The notes below the pieces were generated by a model. The model worked only from the letters and a program-made list of their open reading frames with translations. It had not been told where the DNA came from and ran no database searches. A stretch of DNA of 64,000 nucleotides from assembly GCF_025643595.1 (NCBI RefSeq), contig NZ_CP102826.1, positions 3,844,001 to 3,908,000 on the forward strand, in the 5' to 3' direction. This document shows positions 55,346 through 62,715 of this stretch, piece after piece (the first letter of the stretch is position 1; each line of letters opens with the position of its first letter). The position numbers were made by a program, and so were the translations under genes. This DNA comes from Saccharopolyspora rosea. GTDB taxonomy: Bacteria; Actinomycetota; Actinomycetes; Mycobacteriales; Pseudonocardiaceae.

Positions 55346-56371
55346 GTGAGCATCAGCCGAAGATCCACCGCCCGAGCGGCCGTGTTGTGCGGAATCGGCG
55401 GCTGGGTTCCGCCCAGGGTCGTCACGAACGAAGAACTCTCGCAACGCCTGGCCACCACCGACGAGTGGATCACCACCCGCACCGGTATCCGCGAACGCCG
55501 CTTCGTCGAGCCGGGCGAGGCCACCTCCGATCTGGCCGTGGCGGCCGGAACTCGGGCGCTGCGCTCCGCCGGTGCGGTCGCACCGGACGCGGTCCTGGTC
55601 TCCACCGCGACCCCGGACCGCCCGCTGCCCGCCACCGCACCGCTCGTCGCGTCGCGGCTCGGCCTGCGGGACGCGGCTGCGTTCGACGTCGCCGCGGCGT
55701 GCAGCGGGTTCGTCTACGCCCTCGCCACGGCCGCCGGGATGATCTCGACCGGCGCGTCGCGGCGTGTCCTGGTGATCGGCGCCGACGTCTACTCCTCCAT
55801 CGTCGACCCGGAGGACCGCACCAACGCCATCATCTTCGGCGACGGGGCGGGCGCCGTGGTGCTGCGGGCCGGGGAGGACGACGAACCCGGCGCGGTCGGG
55901 CACTTCGTGCTGGGCAGCGACGGCACCGGGGAGGACCTGGCCATCGTCGCGGCCGGAGGTTCCCGCCAGCGCACCACCGACCGGTCACCGACCCGGGCCG
56001 AGCAGCACCTGGAGATGCAGGGCAAGAAGATCTTCCGGCACGCGGTGACGCGCATGTCCGGCTCCGCCCGGCAATCCCTGGCCGCCGCGGGCTGGAAGCC
56101 CGAGGAGGTGGACCACCTGGTGGCGCACCAGGCCAACCTGCGCATCCTGCAGTCGGTGGCCGACGAACTGGGCATCGACCACGAGCGCTGCGCCCGCCAC
56201 CTGGTCGACGTCGGCAACACCGGTGCCGCCTCCATCCCGCTGGCCCTGGACGCCGCCGCGGCAAACGGCGAACTGCGCCCGGGACAACGGGTGCTCCTGA
56301 CCGCCTTCGGCGCCGGACTGGCGTGGGGCTCCTGCGTCCTGCGCTGGCCCGACCTGGCAACGACAACGTGA
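55346..56371 (+). CDS. Beta-ketoacyl-ACP synthase III (FabH-like)
   Basis: 341 aa from GTG 55346. Catalytic triad all present: Cys119 in AAACSGF, His261 in HQAN, Asn291 in GNTGAA. It condenses an acyl-CoA with malonyl-ACP to a beta-ketoacyl-ACP, or transfers an acyl starter. The discrete ACP begins 10 bp after its stop, a natural partner. In this cluster it could make the short acyl chain that receives the isonitrile. Alternatively it is a spare FabH that protects the host if the product inhibits FabH. WITTRTGIRERR and the normal length point to a true FabH fold rather than a PKS starter-specific form. Confidence 0.93.
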   Translation: MSISRRSTARAAVLCGIGGWVPPRVVTNEELSQRLATTDEWITTRTGIRERRFVEPGEATSDLAVAAGTRALRSAGAVAPDAVLVSTATPDRPLPATAPLVASRLGLRDAAAFDVAAACSGFVYALATAAGMISTGASRRVLVIGADVYSSIVDPEDRTNAIIFGDGAGAVVLRAGEDDEPGAVGHFVLGSDGTGEDLAIVAAGGSRQRTTDRSPTRAEQHLEMQGKKIFRHAVTRMSGSARQSLAAAGWKPEEVDHLVAHQANLRILQSVADELGIDHERCARHLVDVGNTGAASIPLALDAAAANGELRPGQRVLLTAFGAGLAWGSCVLRWPDLATTT

Positions 56372-56381
56372 GGGACGAACG

Positions 56382-56639
56382 ATGAACAGCACCAGCTACG
56401 ACCGGTTGGTCGCCATCCTGCAGGACGTCCACGGCGTGACGCCCGAGGACACGACTCCCGAGACGACCTACCACGACCTGGGCGTCGACTCGCTCACCGT
56501 CGTGGAACTCACGCTCCAGCTGCAACGCGAACTCGGGATCGCGCTGGAGGACGACGAACTGACCGACGACCTCACCCTCGCCGAAACCGCGTCGCTGATC
56601 GACGCCAAGCTCGCCGAGCTGTCCCCCAGCTCGTCCTGA
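56382..56639 (+). CDS. Discrete acyl carrier protein
   Basis: 85 aa. [20 protein letters not shown] carries the phosphopantetheine Ser37; the rest is the four-helix ACP pattern and is strongly acidic. Position: 10 bp after KAS III and 46 bp before the ScoE-like oxidase. In isonitrile pathways a discrete ACP (ScoB) holds the unsaturated acyl group to which glycine is added. It may also serve KAS III and, in trans, the AT-less KS. Confidence 0.95.
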   Translation: MNSTSYDRLVAILQDVHGVTPEDTTPETTYHDLGVDSLTVVELTLQLQRELGIALEDDELTDDLTLAETASLIDAKLAELSPSSS

Positions 56640-56685
56640 ACCACCGCGATCGCAACGACCCCTACGCACAGGAGTGGCAACGCAC

Positions 56686-57573
56686 ATGGAGATCGAGCCG
56701 CAGCAGGGCAAGAAGCTGGGCGTCACCGTCACCGGCTTCGACCACACCACGGCGACCGACGCGGACGTCGAGGCGCTCAAGCAGGCCGTCTACACCAGCA
56801 AGATCGCGGTCCTGAAGGACCAGGACCTCTCGCCGCAGCAGTTCCTGGCGCTGGGACAGCGGCTGGGACGGCCGGAGGCCTACTACGAGCCGATGTACCA
56901 CCACCCGGAGTTCCCCGACATCTTCGTGTCGTCGAACGTGCCGGAGAACGGCAAGCAGATCGGCGTGCCGAAGACCGGCAAGTTCTGGCACGCCGACTAC
57001 CAGTTCATGCCCGACCCGTTCGGCATCACGCTGATCTACCCGCAGGTCATCCCGCAGAAGAACCGCGGCACCTACTTCATCGACATGGGTGAGGCGTACC
57101 GGAGGCTGCCCGCGGAGTTGCAGGCGGAGGTCGCCGGGACCCGCGCCCGGCACAGCGTCCGCAAGTACTTCAAGATCCGCCCGCAGGACGTCTACAAACC
57201 GGTCTCCGAGCTGATCCAGGAGATCGAGCAGAAGACGCCCGAGGTGGTGCACCCGACGACGTTCAAGCACCCGATGACCGGCGAGACGGTGCTCTACATC
57301 AGCGAGGGCTTCACCGTCGGCATCGAGGACCCCGCCGGCGGCGAGGTCGACGGCGACCTGCTGAAGCGGCTGTTCGACGCGACCGGGCAGTTCGACGAGG
57401 ACCTGGAGCACGACAACATCCACCTCCAGGAGTTCGAGAAGGGCGACCTGCTGGTCTGGGACAACCGCAGCCTGATCCACCGCGCGCGGCACACCACCAC
57501 GCCGGAACCCACGGTCTCCCACCGGGTCACCGTGCACGACACCCGCAAGCTGTACGAAACGGAGGAGGTGTAG
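56686..57573 (+). CDS. scoE: Fe(II)/2-oxoglutarate oxygenase, isonitrile synthase (ScoE / Rv0097 type)
   Basis: 295 aa from ATG 56686 (AGGAG about 10 nt upstream; the GTG at 56674 is too close to it). TauD/TfdA fold: HxD at His102/Asp104 in FWHADYQ, distal His265 in LIHRARH. From memory, ScoE uses His132, Asp134, His295 for iron and Tyr96, Tyr97, Tyr101, Lys193, His299, Arg310 around the substrate. Here Tyr66, Tyr67, Tyr71, Lys163, His269 and Arg280 match at a constant offset of 30. Known reaction: oxidative decarboxylation of an N-carboxymethyl (glycine) adduct of a 3-aminoacid to the isonitrile. Followed after 4 bp by the ScoD-like gene. Identity as isonitrile-former is a strong inference. 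Confidence 0.85.
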   Translation: MEIEPQQGKKLGVTVTGFDHTTATDADVEALKQAVYTSKIAVLKDQDLSPQQFLALGQRLGRPEAYYEPMYHHPEFPDIFVSSNVPENGKQIGVPKTGKFWHADYQFMPDPFGITLIYPQVIPQKNRGTYFIDMGEAYRRLPAELQAEVAGTRARHSVRKYFKIRPQDVYKPVSELIQEIEQKTPEVVHPTTFKHPMTGETVLYISEGFTVGIEDPAGGEVDGDLLKRLFDATGQFDEDLEHDNIHLQEFEKGDLLVWDNRSLIHRARHTTTPEPTVSHRVTVHDTRKLYETEEV

Positions 57574-57577
57574 GCAC

Positions 57578-58096
57578 GTGCACGCGGCCTCCCTGCCCAC
57601 CGACGCGGACCTGCTCGCCAACGTGCTGCGTCCGTACAAGCAGCACTGCGAGTACCTGAAGTCGGCGATCGTCACGCCGCGGGACGACACCACGATCACC
57701 CGGTGCGAGTTCGCCATCCCGGAGTCGTGCTACATCGACGACACCGGCCACCTCAACGCGGTCGAGGTCACCATCTGCTACAATCAGATGCTGTACTACA
57801 CGATCGCCGCGGCGGTCCAATGGGGACTCATCCCGGAGTTCAGCGGCTGGACGATGAGCGACTACTGGAAGCACCAGCTGCCGGACATCCTCATCGCCCG
57901 GTTCACCAGCCGGTTCCACCGGCCCATCGACCCGCGCGCCTTCGAGGGCGAGATCGAGTTCCGGTCGGTGCGGCGGCAGACCCCGGGAGGTGGCGCGCCG
58001 ATGCTGGTCGTCGACACCGGCTTCCAGTACTGGGACGCGGGAGGCGGCCGTTGCCGGGGCGAGGTGCACATCGCGGTGCTCAACCTCCCCGACTGA
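57578..58096 (+). CDS. scoD: ScoD / FcoT (Rv0098) family hot-dog protein
   Basis: 172 aa from GTG 57578, with GGAGGAGG 7-10 nt upstream and overlapping the end of the oxidase gene. The core YIDDTGHLNAVEVTICYNQM has Tyr52, Asn60 and Asn69. They share the spacing (8 and 9) of the conserved Tyr66, Asn74 and Asn83 I recall for FcoT of M. tuberculosis. GWTMSDYWKHQLPDILIARF, then TSRFHRPIDPRAF, continues the match. FcoT was first called a long-chain acyl-CoA thioesterase. Its homolog ScoD is reported to add glycine to an unsaturated acyl-ACP and release the adduct that ScoE oxidises. Tight pairing with the oxidase supports that role. Confidence 0.85.
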   Translation: MHAASLPTDADLLANVLRPYKQHCEYLKSAIVTPRDDTTITRCEFAIPESCYIDDTGHLNAVEVTICYNQMLYYTIAAAVQWGLIPEFSGWTMSDYWKHQLPDILIARFTSRFHRPIDPRAFEGEIEFRSVRRQTPGGGAPMLVVDTGFQYWDAGGGRCRGEVHIAVLNLPD

Positions 58097-58173
58097 CCGG
58101 TGGAAGGGTGGTCGGCCACGTCGCCGACCACCCTTCCCGCTCCCCACCCGCCGAACACCTGCGAGGGCTGCCG

Positions 58174-58920
58174 ATGACCCCCTCCCCGACGAAGAACCCG
58201 TGGATCCGGCGCTTCGGGCCGCGCCCGGACGGCGGTCCGCACGTGGTCTGCTTCCCGCACGCGGGCGGATCCGCGAGCTACTTCAGCCGGCTGGCGCGAC
58301 GGTTGGCGCCCGACGTGGCGACGCTGTCCGTGCAGTACCCGGGACGTCAGGAACGCCGCCGGGAGCCGGTCCCCACCAGCATCGACGAGCTGGCCGACGA
58401 CATCGCCGAAGCCCTGGCCCCGCTCCTGGCCGAGCGCCACGTGTTCTTCGGCCACAGCATGGGCTCGGTCGTGGCGTTCGAGGTCGCGCGCAGGCTGGAG
58501 GTCACCGGGACCGGTCCGCTGCGCCTGTTCGCCTCCGCGCGCCGCGCACCGTCCACTCCGGACACCAGGAAGGTGCACCTGCTCGACGACGCCGGGCTGC
58601 TGGGCGAGATGTCCCGCCTGGGCGGCACCGCGCAGACCGTGCTGGCCGACCCGGAGATGGCGGCGATGATCCTGCCCGCGGTCCGCGCGGACTACCGGGC
58701 CATCGGGAACTACTCCTGCCCGCGCGGCGCGGCCGTGCGGTGCCCGATCACGGTCGTCGTCGGCGACCGCGACCCGGTGGTCACCGCCGAGCAGGCGTCG
58801 AGCTGGCAGGAACACACGACGAGCGGGTTCGACCTCACCGTCCACCCGGGAGGGCACTTCTACCTCGACGACAACCTCGACGCGGTGGCACGGGACATCA
58901 CCGCCGCGCTGGCCGGTTGA
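58174..58920 (+). CDS. Type II thioesterase
   Basis: 248 aa from ATG 58174. FPHAGGSASYFSRLA, nucleophile GHSMGSVVAFEVARR, VVGDRDPVV (Asp) and HPGGHFYLDD (His). A close paralog of the thioesterase at 11931-12689. It clears dead-end acyl groups from the PKS, or releases the product, since no TE domain exists in this cluster. It is the last gene of the plus operon after a 77-bp gap and converges with the SARP gene (13 bp between stops). Confidence 0.92.
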   Translation: MTPSPTKNPWIRRFGPRPDGGPHVVCFPHAGGSASYFSRLARRLAPDVATLSVQYPGRQERRREPVPTSIDELADDIAEALAPLLAERHVFFGHSMGSVVAFEVARRLEVTGTGPLRLFASARRAPSTPDTRKVHLLDDAGLLGEMSRLGGTAQTVLADPEMAAMILPAVRADYRAIGNYSCPRGAAVRCPITVVVGDRDPVVTAEQASSWQEHTTSGFDLTVHPGGHFYLDDNLDAVARDITAALAG

Positions 58921-58933
58921 CGCCGGGGTTCGG

Positions 58934-59701
58934 TCATCCCGCCCGGGCGGGCGCGCCGTTCTCCCCGGCCGACAGCACGGTCCGTTCCAGGTCGCGCAGG
59001 GCCTGGCACGGCTCCAGGCCCAGCTCCTGCTTGATGACCCTGCGCGCGTGCTGGTACACGGCCAGCGCCTCGGCCCTGCGACCGGAACGGTGCATGGTGA
59101 GCATGAGCTGCCGGTAGAAGCCCTCGCGCAGCGGATACGCGTCGAGCATCGAGCGCAGCAGCTCGGTCGCCTCGTGGTGCCGTCCCAGCCTGATGCTCGA
59201 TTCCACCGCGGCTTCCGCGCACTCGGCCCGGACGTCGCCGAACCACCGGACGAATCCGTCGGCGATCGGCCCGCCGCCCAGACCGGGCAGCGGCGGCGAC
59301 TGGCACATCGCCAACGCCGACCGCAACGACCGCGCGGCGTCCTCGTGCTGCTGCGCGCGGGCGTGGCGGCGCCCGTCGCCGACCCGCTGCTGGAAGACGT
59401 GCAGGTCCAGTTCGCCGGGCTCGGTGCGCAGGACGTACCCGGGAGCCTCCGTGCCGATCGGATCGCCCCCGCCGGAGCGCCGCAACAGCTTGCGCAGCTG
59501 GGAGACGTGCACGTGCAGGGCGGCCGTGGCCCGCCGCGGCGGGTCCGCGGGCCACAACTCGCGGACCAGCTCCTCCCGCGAGACGATCCGGTCCGCCCTG
59601 ATCAGCAGGGCGGCGAGCAGTCGTCCCACCTTGGGTGCGCTGACGGCCGACAGCCCCCGCGCGCCCGCCACCTGGAGGGGCCCCAGAATCCGGTACCTCA
59701 C
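58934..59701 (-). CDS. SARP-family pathway activator (AfsR/DnrI/RedD type)
   Basis: 255 aa from GTG 59701 with AGGAG 8 nt upstream. N-terminal OmpR-like winged helix: RYRILGPLQVAG, ELVRELWPADPPRRATAALH, then VHVSQLRKLL. The bacterial transcriptional activation domain follows (ELDLHVFQQRV, YPLREGFYRQLMLTMHRSGR, then AEALAVYQHARRVIKQELGL). SARPs switch on antibiotic clusters by binding direct heptamer repeats. Candidate sites lie at 55226-55243 in the divergent cluster promoter. It lacks the ATPase/TPR extension of larger SARPs. Its position at the cluster edge marks the right boundary. Confidence 0.93.
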   Translation of the reverse strand: MRYRILGPLQVAGARGLSAVSAPKVGRLLAALLIRADRIVSREELVRELWPADPPRRATAALHVHVSQLRKLLRRSGGGDPIGTEAPGYVLRTEPGELDLHVFQQRVGDGRRHARAQQHEDAARSLRSALAMCQSPPLPGLGGGPIADGFVRWFGDVRAECAEAAVESSIRLGRHHEATELLRSMLDAYPLREGFYRQLMLTMHRSGRRAEALAVYQHARRVIKQELGLEPCQALRDLERTVLSAGENGAPARAG

Positions 59702-60157
59702 GAGTCGCTCCTCACACTCCGCGCCGGCTCGTTGACACCCGACGCCGACGGACCACGCGCACTCGGGGAACCGCCCGGCGGTCACCGGGATGCGTGCGGA
59801 GCAGCCGTGCTACGCCCGCGCAGCTCCGCCCCCGAGAGGCAGAAGTCCCACACCGACGACCACATCGTTGCTCCGGCCAGAGCGCACCAGCACCCCCACA
59901 TGGAGGGTTTGCCCCCCGCCGCCGGAGAGCTCAGTCCATACAGGACGGACGAGTTGCAGGGCGCGGACTGCTCCAAAGGAGTGGACATCGCCGATCACCA
60001 CCGGTCGCAGGTGGCGGGCCGCGATCCCGATCGCGACGACCGCGCGGCCCGGGGTCGTCCGAAGTGGACCACGGATTCAGGCGCGCCATCGGGACACCCG
60101 GACTTCGCAAGCGACCGAGCGGGGGTTCCGCCACCGGCACCGCCGACCACAACGAGT
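59702..60157. other. Intergenic region upstream of the SARP gene
   Basis: 456 bp without a supported gene; the open frames are GC-skew shadows. It must contain the SARP promoter. The right part (from about 60118) is a repeat end. Nothing else was identified. Confidence 0.5.
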
Positions 60158-60175
60158 TCAACGACAGGATCTCAG
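60118..60175 (+). repeat. Repeat end (copy F) at the MarR remnant
   Basis: GGGGGTTCCGCCACCGGCAC, then AACGAGTTCAACGACAGGAT and CTCAGG, equals the R2 tail plus right end of copy A. It runs into the 3' end of the truncated MarR gene. Confidence 0.6.
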
Positions 60176-60345
60176 GTTCCGCACGCAGGTGGTCAGCAGT
60201 GAGGCGAGCCGGCGCACGTCGTCGGGTGCGAGATCGGCGGTCATCCGGTCGTCCACGTCGAGCACGATCCCGTCTGCCTGGTCGAGCAGTGACCGCCCGG
60301 CTTCGGTGAGGGCGACGGGCAGGGCGCGGCCGATGTTGGGCTTGA
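60158..60345 (-). pseudogene. MarR-family regulator remnant (C-terminal part only)
   Basis: About 62 residues survive: GRALPVALTEAGRSLLDQAD, then DDRMTADLAPDDVRRLASLL, the end of the MarR wing and dimer helix. The helix-turn-helix half is missing; the open frame runs upstream only into unrelated MVSVSTEI. The 3' end is fused to a repeat end, where the frame reads through RSCR to a TGA. A 5'-deleted gene is the simplest reading. Confidence 0.6.
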
Positions 60346-60489
60346 TTTCAGTCGACACTGATACCACCGATCGCGCTTACACCGCAGCAGTCGATCGGCG
60401 CTGGGAGATCCCCGGGAGTCCGCTGTCGGGTAACCGCTCGGTCCGGGTACTCCGGGAGCGAGACGGCCTTCTTCACCAGGGAGTTCGAC

Positions 60490-61323
60490 ATGACGTCACG
60501 GGCAGGACCGGTCGTGGCCGGAGTGGACGGGTCGGACCCGGCATTGCGCGCCGCTTCGTGGGCGGCTGCCGAAGCCGATCGTCGCGGTACCGGGCTGCAC
60601 CTCGTCCTCGTCAACGACGACCCGGTCCGCGCCGAGTTCGCCGAGCAGGCGGTCCGCAAGGCCGAGAGCAGGTGCACCTCGGCGTTCCCGCACGTGGCGG
60701 TGACCGCGGAGGTGGTGTCCGGGCACCCGGTGGACGAACTGCTCCGGCTCAGCGGCACGGCACCGCTGCTCGTCGTCGGGGCGCGGGGTCTCGGCGGTTT
60801 CACCGAAGCCCTGCTGGGCGGCGTGAGCACGGGTGTCGCCGCCCACGCGAGCTGTCCCGTCGTCGTCGTGCGCGGGGACGTCCCGACCACCGTCGGGCCG
60901 GTGGTCGTCGGGGTCGACGGTTCCGACGGCAGCCGGGAAGCGCTGGGGTTCGCCTTCGCCGCCGCCGAGCGGCTGCGGGCCGAGCTGGTGGTGATGCAGA
61001 CCTGGCGCGAGGAGGGGTTGCTGTCCGTCCCGCTGCCGCCGGAGGACCGCGAGCGGGTGGAGCGGGCCGTCGAACGTTCCGTGTCCGAGCAGACCGCCGA
61101 CTTCCGCGCCGAGCACCCCGACGTCCGCACCCGCGAGGTCGCCCAGCGGGGGCACCCGGTTGCCTCGCTCACCGACGCGGCCCGCGACGCGCGGCTGCTC
61201 GTCGTGGGCCACCGGGGACGCGGCGGCTTCGGCGGCCTGTTCCTGGGATCCGTCGCCGTCGGGGTGCTGCACCACGCGCGGTGCCCGGTCGCGGTCGTGC
61301 GCAACGCCAGGGGTGCGTCGTGA
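60490..61323 (+). CDS. Tandem-domain universal stress protein
   Basis: 277 aa with two UspA domains (about 1-140 and 141-277). Each begins with a VVAGVDGS / VVVGVDGS strand and ends with an ATP-binding G-x2-G-x9-G-S/T loop: GARGLGGFTEALLGGVSTGV in the first, GHRGRGGFGGLFLGSVAVGV in the second. Such proteins bind ATP and act in redox, hypoxia or dormancy responses. AGGGAG precedes ATG 60490. The next USP gene overlaps its stop (TGATG), so the two are coupled. Confidence 0.92.
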   Translation: MTSRAGPVVAGVDGSDPALRAASWAAAEADRRGTGLHLVLVNDDPVRAEFAEQAVRKAESRCTSAFPHVAVTAEVVSGHPVDELLRLSGTAPLLVVGARGLGGFTEALLGGVSTGVAAHASCPVVVVRGDVPTTVGPVVVGVDGSDGSREALGFAFAAAERLRAELVVMQTWREEGLLSVPLPPEDRERVERAVERSVSEQTADFRAEHPDVRTREVAQRGHPVASLTDAARDARLLVVGHRGRGGFGGLFLGSVAVGVLHHARCPVAVVRNARGAS

Positions 61324-62150
61324 TGGCCGTGGACGATCCGATCGTCGTGGGCGTGGACGGGTCCGCGCCCTCCTTGAACGCCGCTTCGTGGGCCGCCGAC
61401 GAGGCGGTGCTGCGCGCGCCGGCGCGGTTGCGGGTCGTGCTGGCGCCCGACGACGACCTGGACGACGACCGCGCGGCGCGGACCGTCTCAGGGCTGGCGA
61501 CCGTGCTCGCCGCATCGCGTCCGGACCTGGAGATCTCCCCAGAGGTCCGGCACGGCTCGCCCGCTGACGTGCTCGTGGAGCTGTCCCACCACGCCCGGCT
61601 CGTGGTGGTCGGTTCCCGGGGGCGCGCACCGGTGGCCGCGACCCTGCTCGGCTCGGTGAGCGCCAAGGTCGCCACCCACGCGCGGTGCCCGGCCGTCGTG
61701 GTGCGCGGGTACCCCCGGACCGGCCCGGTCGTCGTCGGCCTGGACGGTTCGCCGTCCAGCCGGGACGCGCTCGAATTCGCCTTCGAGGCCGCCGAGCGCC
61801 ACGGCACCGACCTCGTGGCGGTGCACGTGTGGCGCGATCCCGAGTACGCCCCGGTCGTTCCGCGCCTGCCCTACGAAACGGCCGACCTGCGCGACGCCGC
61901 GCACCGGTCCCTCGCCGAGCAACTCGCGGGGTGGGACGAGCGCCACCCGCGGGTCACCGTCCACCGCAGGGCGCCGGGCGGGCATCCGGTGGCCGAGCTC
62001 GCCGCGTCCGCCGACGGGGCGCGACTGCTCGTCGTCGGCCACCGCGGACACGGGGGTTTCGCCGGTCTGCTGCTCGGTTCGGTGGCGCGCGGCGCGGTGC
62101 TGCACGCGCCGAGCCCGGTCGCCGTCGTCCGGACCGGAACCAGCCGGTGA
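61323..62150 (+). CDS. Tandem-domain universal stress protein
   Basis: 275 aa, coupled to the USP before it by a 1-base stop/start overlap. Domain 1 (VVGVDGSAPSLNAASWAADE to about 140) has GSRGRAPVAATLLGSVSAKV; the usual GRGG is changed to GRAP, so ATP binding may be weaker there. Domain 2 (VVVGLDGSPSSRDALEFAFE on) has a normal GHRGHGGFAGLLLGSVARGA. The paired genes probably arose by duplication. Confidence 0.9.
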   Translation: MAVDDPIVVGVDGSAPSLNAASWAADEAVLRAPARLRVVLAPDDDLDDDRAARTVSGLATVLAASRPDLEISPEVRHGSPADVLVELSHHARLVVVGSRGRAPVAATLLGSVSAKVATHARCPAVVVRGYPRTGPVVVGLDGSPSSRDALEFAFEAAERHGTDLVAVHVWRDPEYAPVVPRLPYETADLRDAAHRSLAEQLAGWDERHPRVTVHRRAPGGHPVAELAASADGARLLVVGHRGHGGFAGLLLGSVARGAVLHAPSPVAVVRTGTSR

Positions 62151-62180
62151 CGACGCGGATTCCCGGCGGGTCGCGCCGAG

Positions 62181-62627
62181 CTAGTGACCGTCCTCGTGCG
62201 GTCGCCGGACCACGACCACCGAGCACGACGCGTGGTTGACGCAGTGCCGGCTGACCGAACCCAGCACGGCACCGACGAAACCGCCGCGACCGCGGTGCCC
62301 GACGACGAGCAGGTCGGCGCCGCGCGCCTCGTCCACCAGCGCGCGGGCGGGGTGGTCCTGGACCACCACCCGGTTCACGTGGACGTCGCTGCCCAGCAGC
62401 GCGGTCGTCTCCTCGACCGCCTCGTGGAGTTCGCGGTCCGCCCGGTCGGCCGCGTCGTCGCCGGGCATCGGTACCGCGAGGTCGATGAACACCGGTGGGC
62501 CGGAGGCGATCAGGGCGGTCACGTCCCCGTCGGACAGCTCGGCGTACCGCAGCGCCCAGCGCAGGGCGGCTCGCGAGCCCGGGGAACCGTCCACCCCCAC
62601 GACGATCCGCGGCTTCGCATCGGTCAT
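62181..62627 (-). CDS. Single-domain universal stress protein
   Basis: 148 aa, the normal single UspA length. Starts IVVGVDGSPGSRAALRWALR and has the complete ATP loop GHRGRGGFVGAVLGSVSRHC. It converges with the tandem USP pair, 30 bp between stops, and is divergent from the HAD gene. ATG 62627 is preceded by GGAGAT. Confidence 0.92.
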   Translation of the reverse strand: MTDAKPRIVVGVDGSPGSRAALRWALRYAELSDGDVTALIASGPPVFIDLAVPMPGDDAADRADRELHEAVEETTALLGSDVHVNRVVVQDHPARALVDEARGADLLVVGHRGRGGFVGAVLGSVSRHCVNHASCSVVVVRRPHEDGH

Positions 62628-62715
62628 GTGATCTCCAGGACTCGCGCACGTCGGGTGAAGACCTCGCACCGCCCGGGTACCCACTCGTCGGGCAACTCGC
62701 GCCGGACGGGTGATC

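Noticed and set aside
59782..60157. Short open frames upstream of the SARP gene
   Set aside because: No ribosome site, family match or coding-type codon pattern; treated as promoter region.
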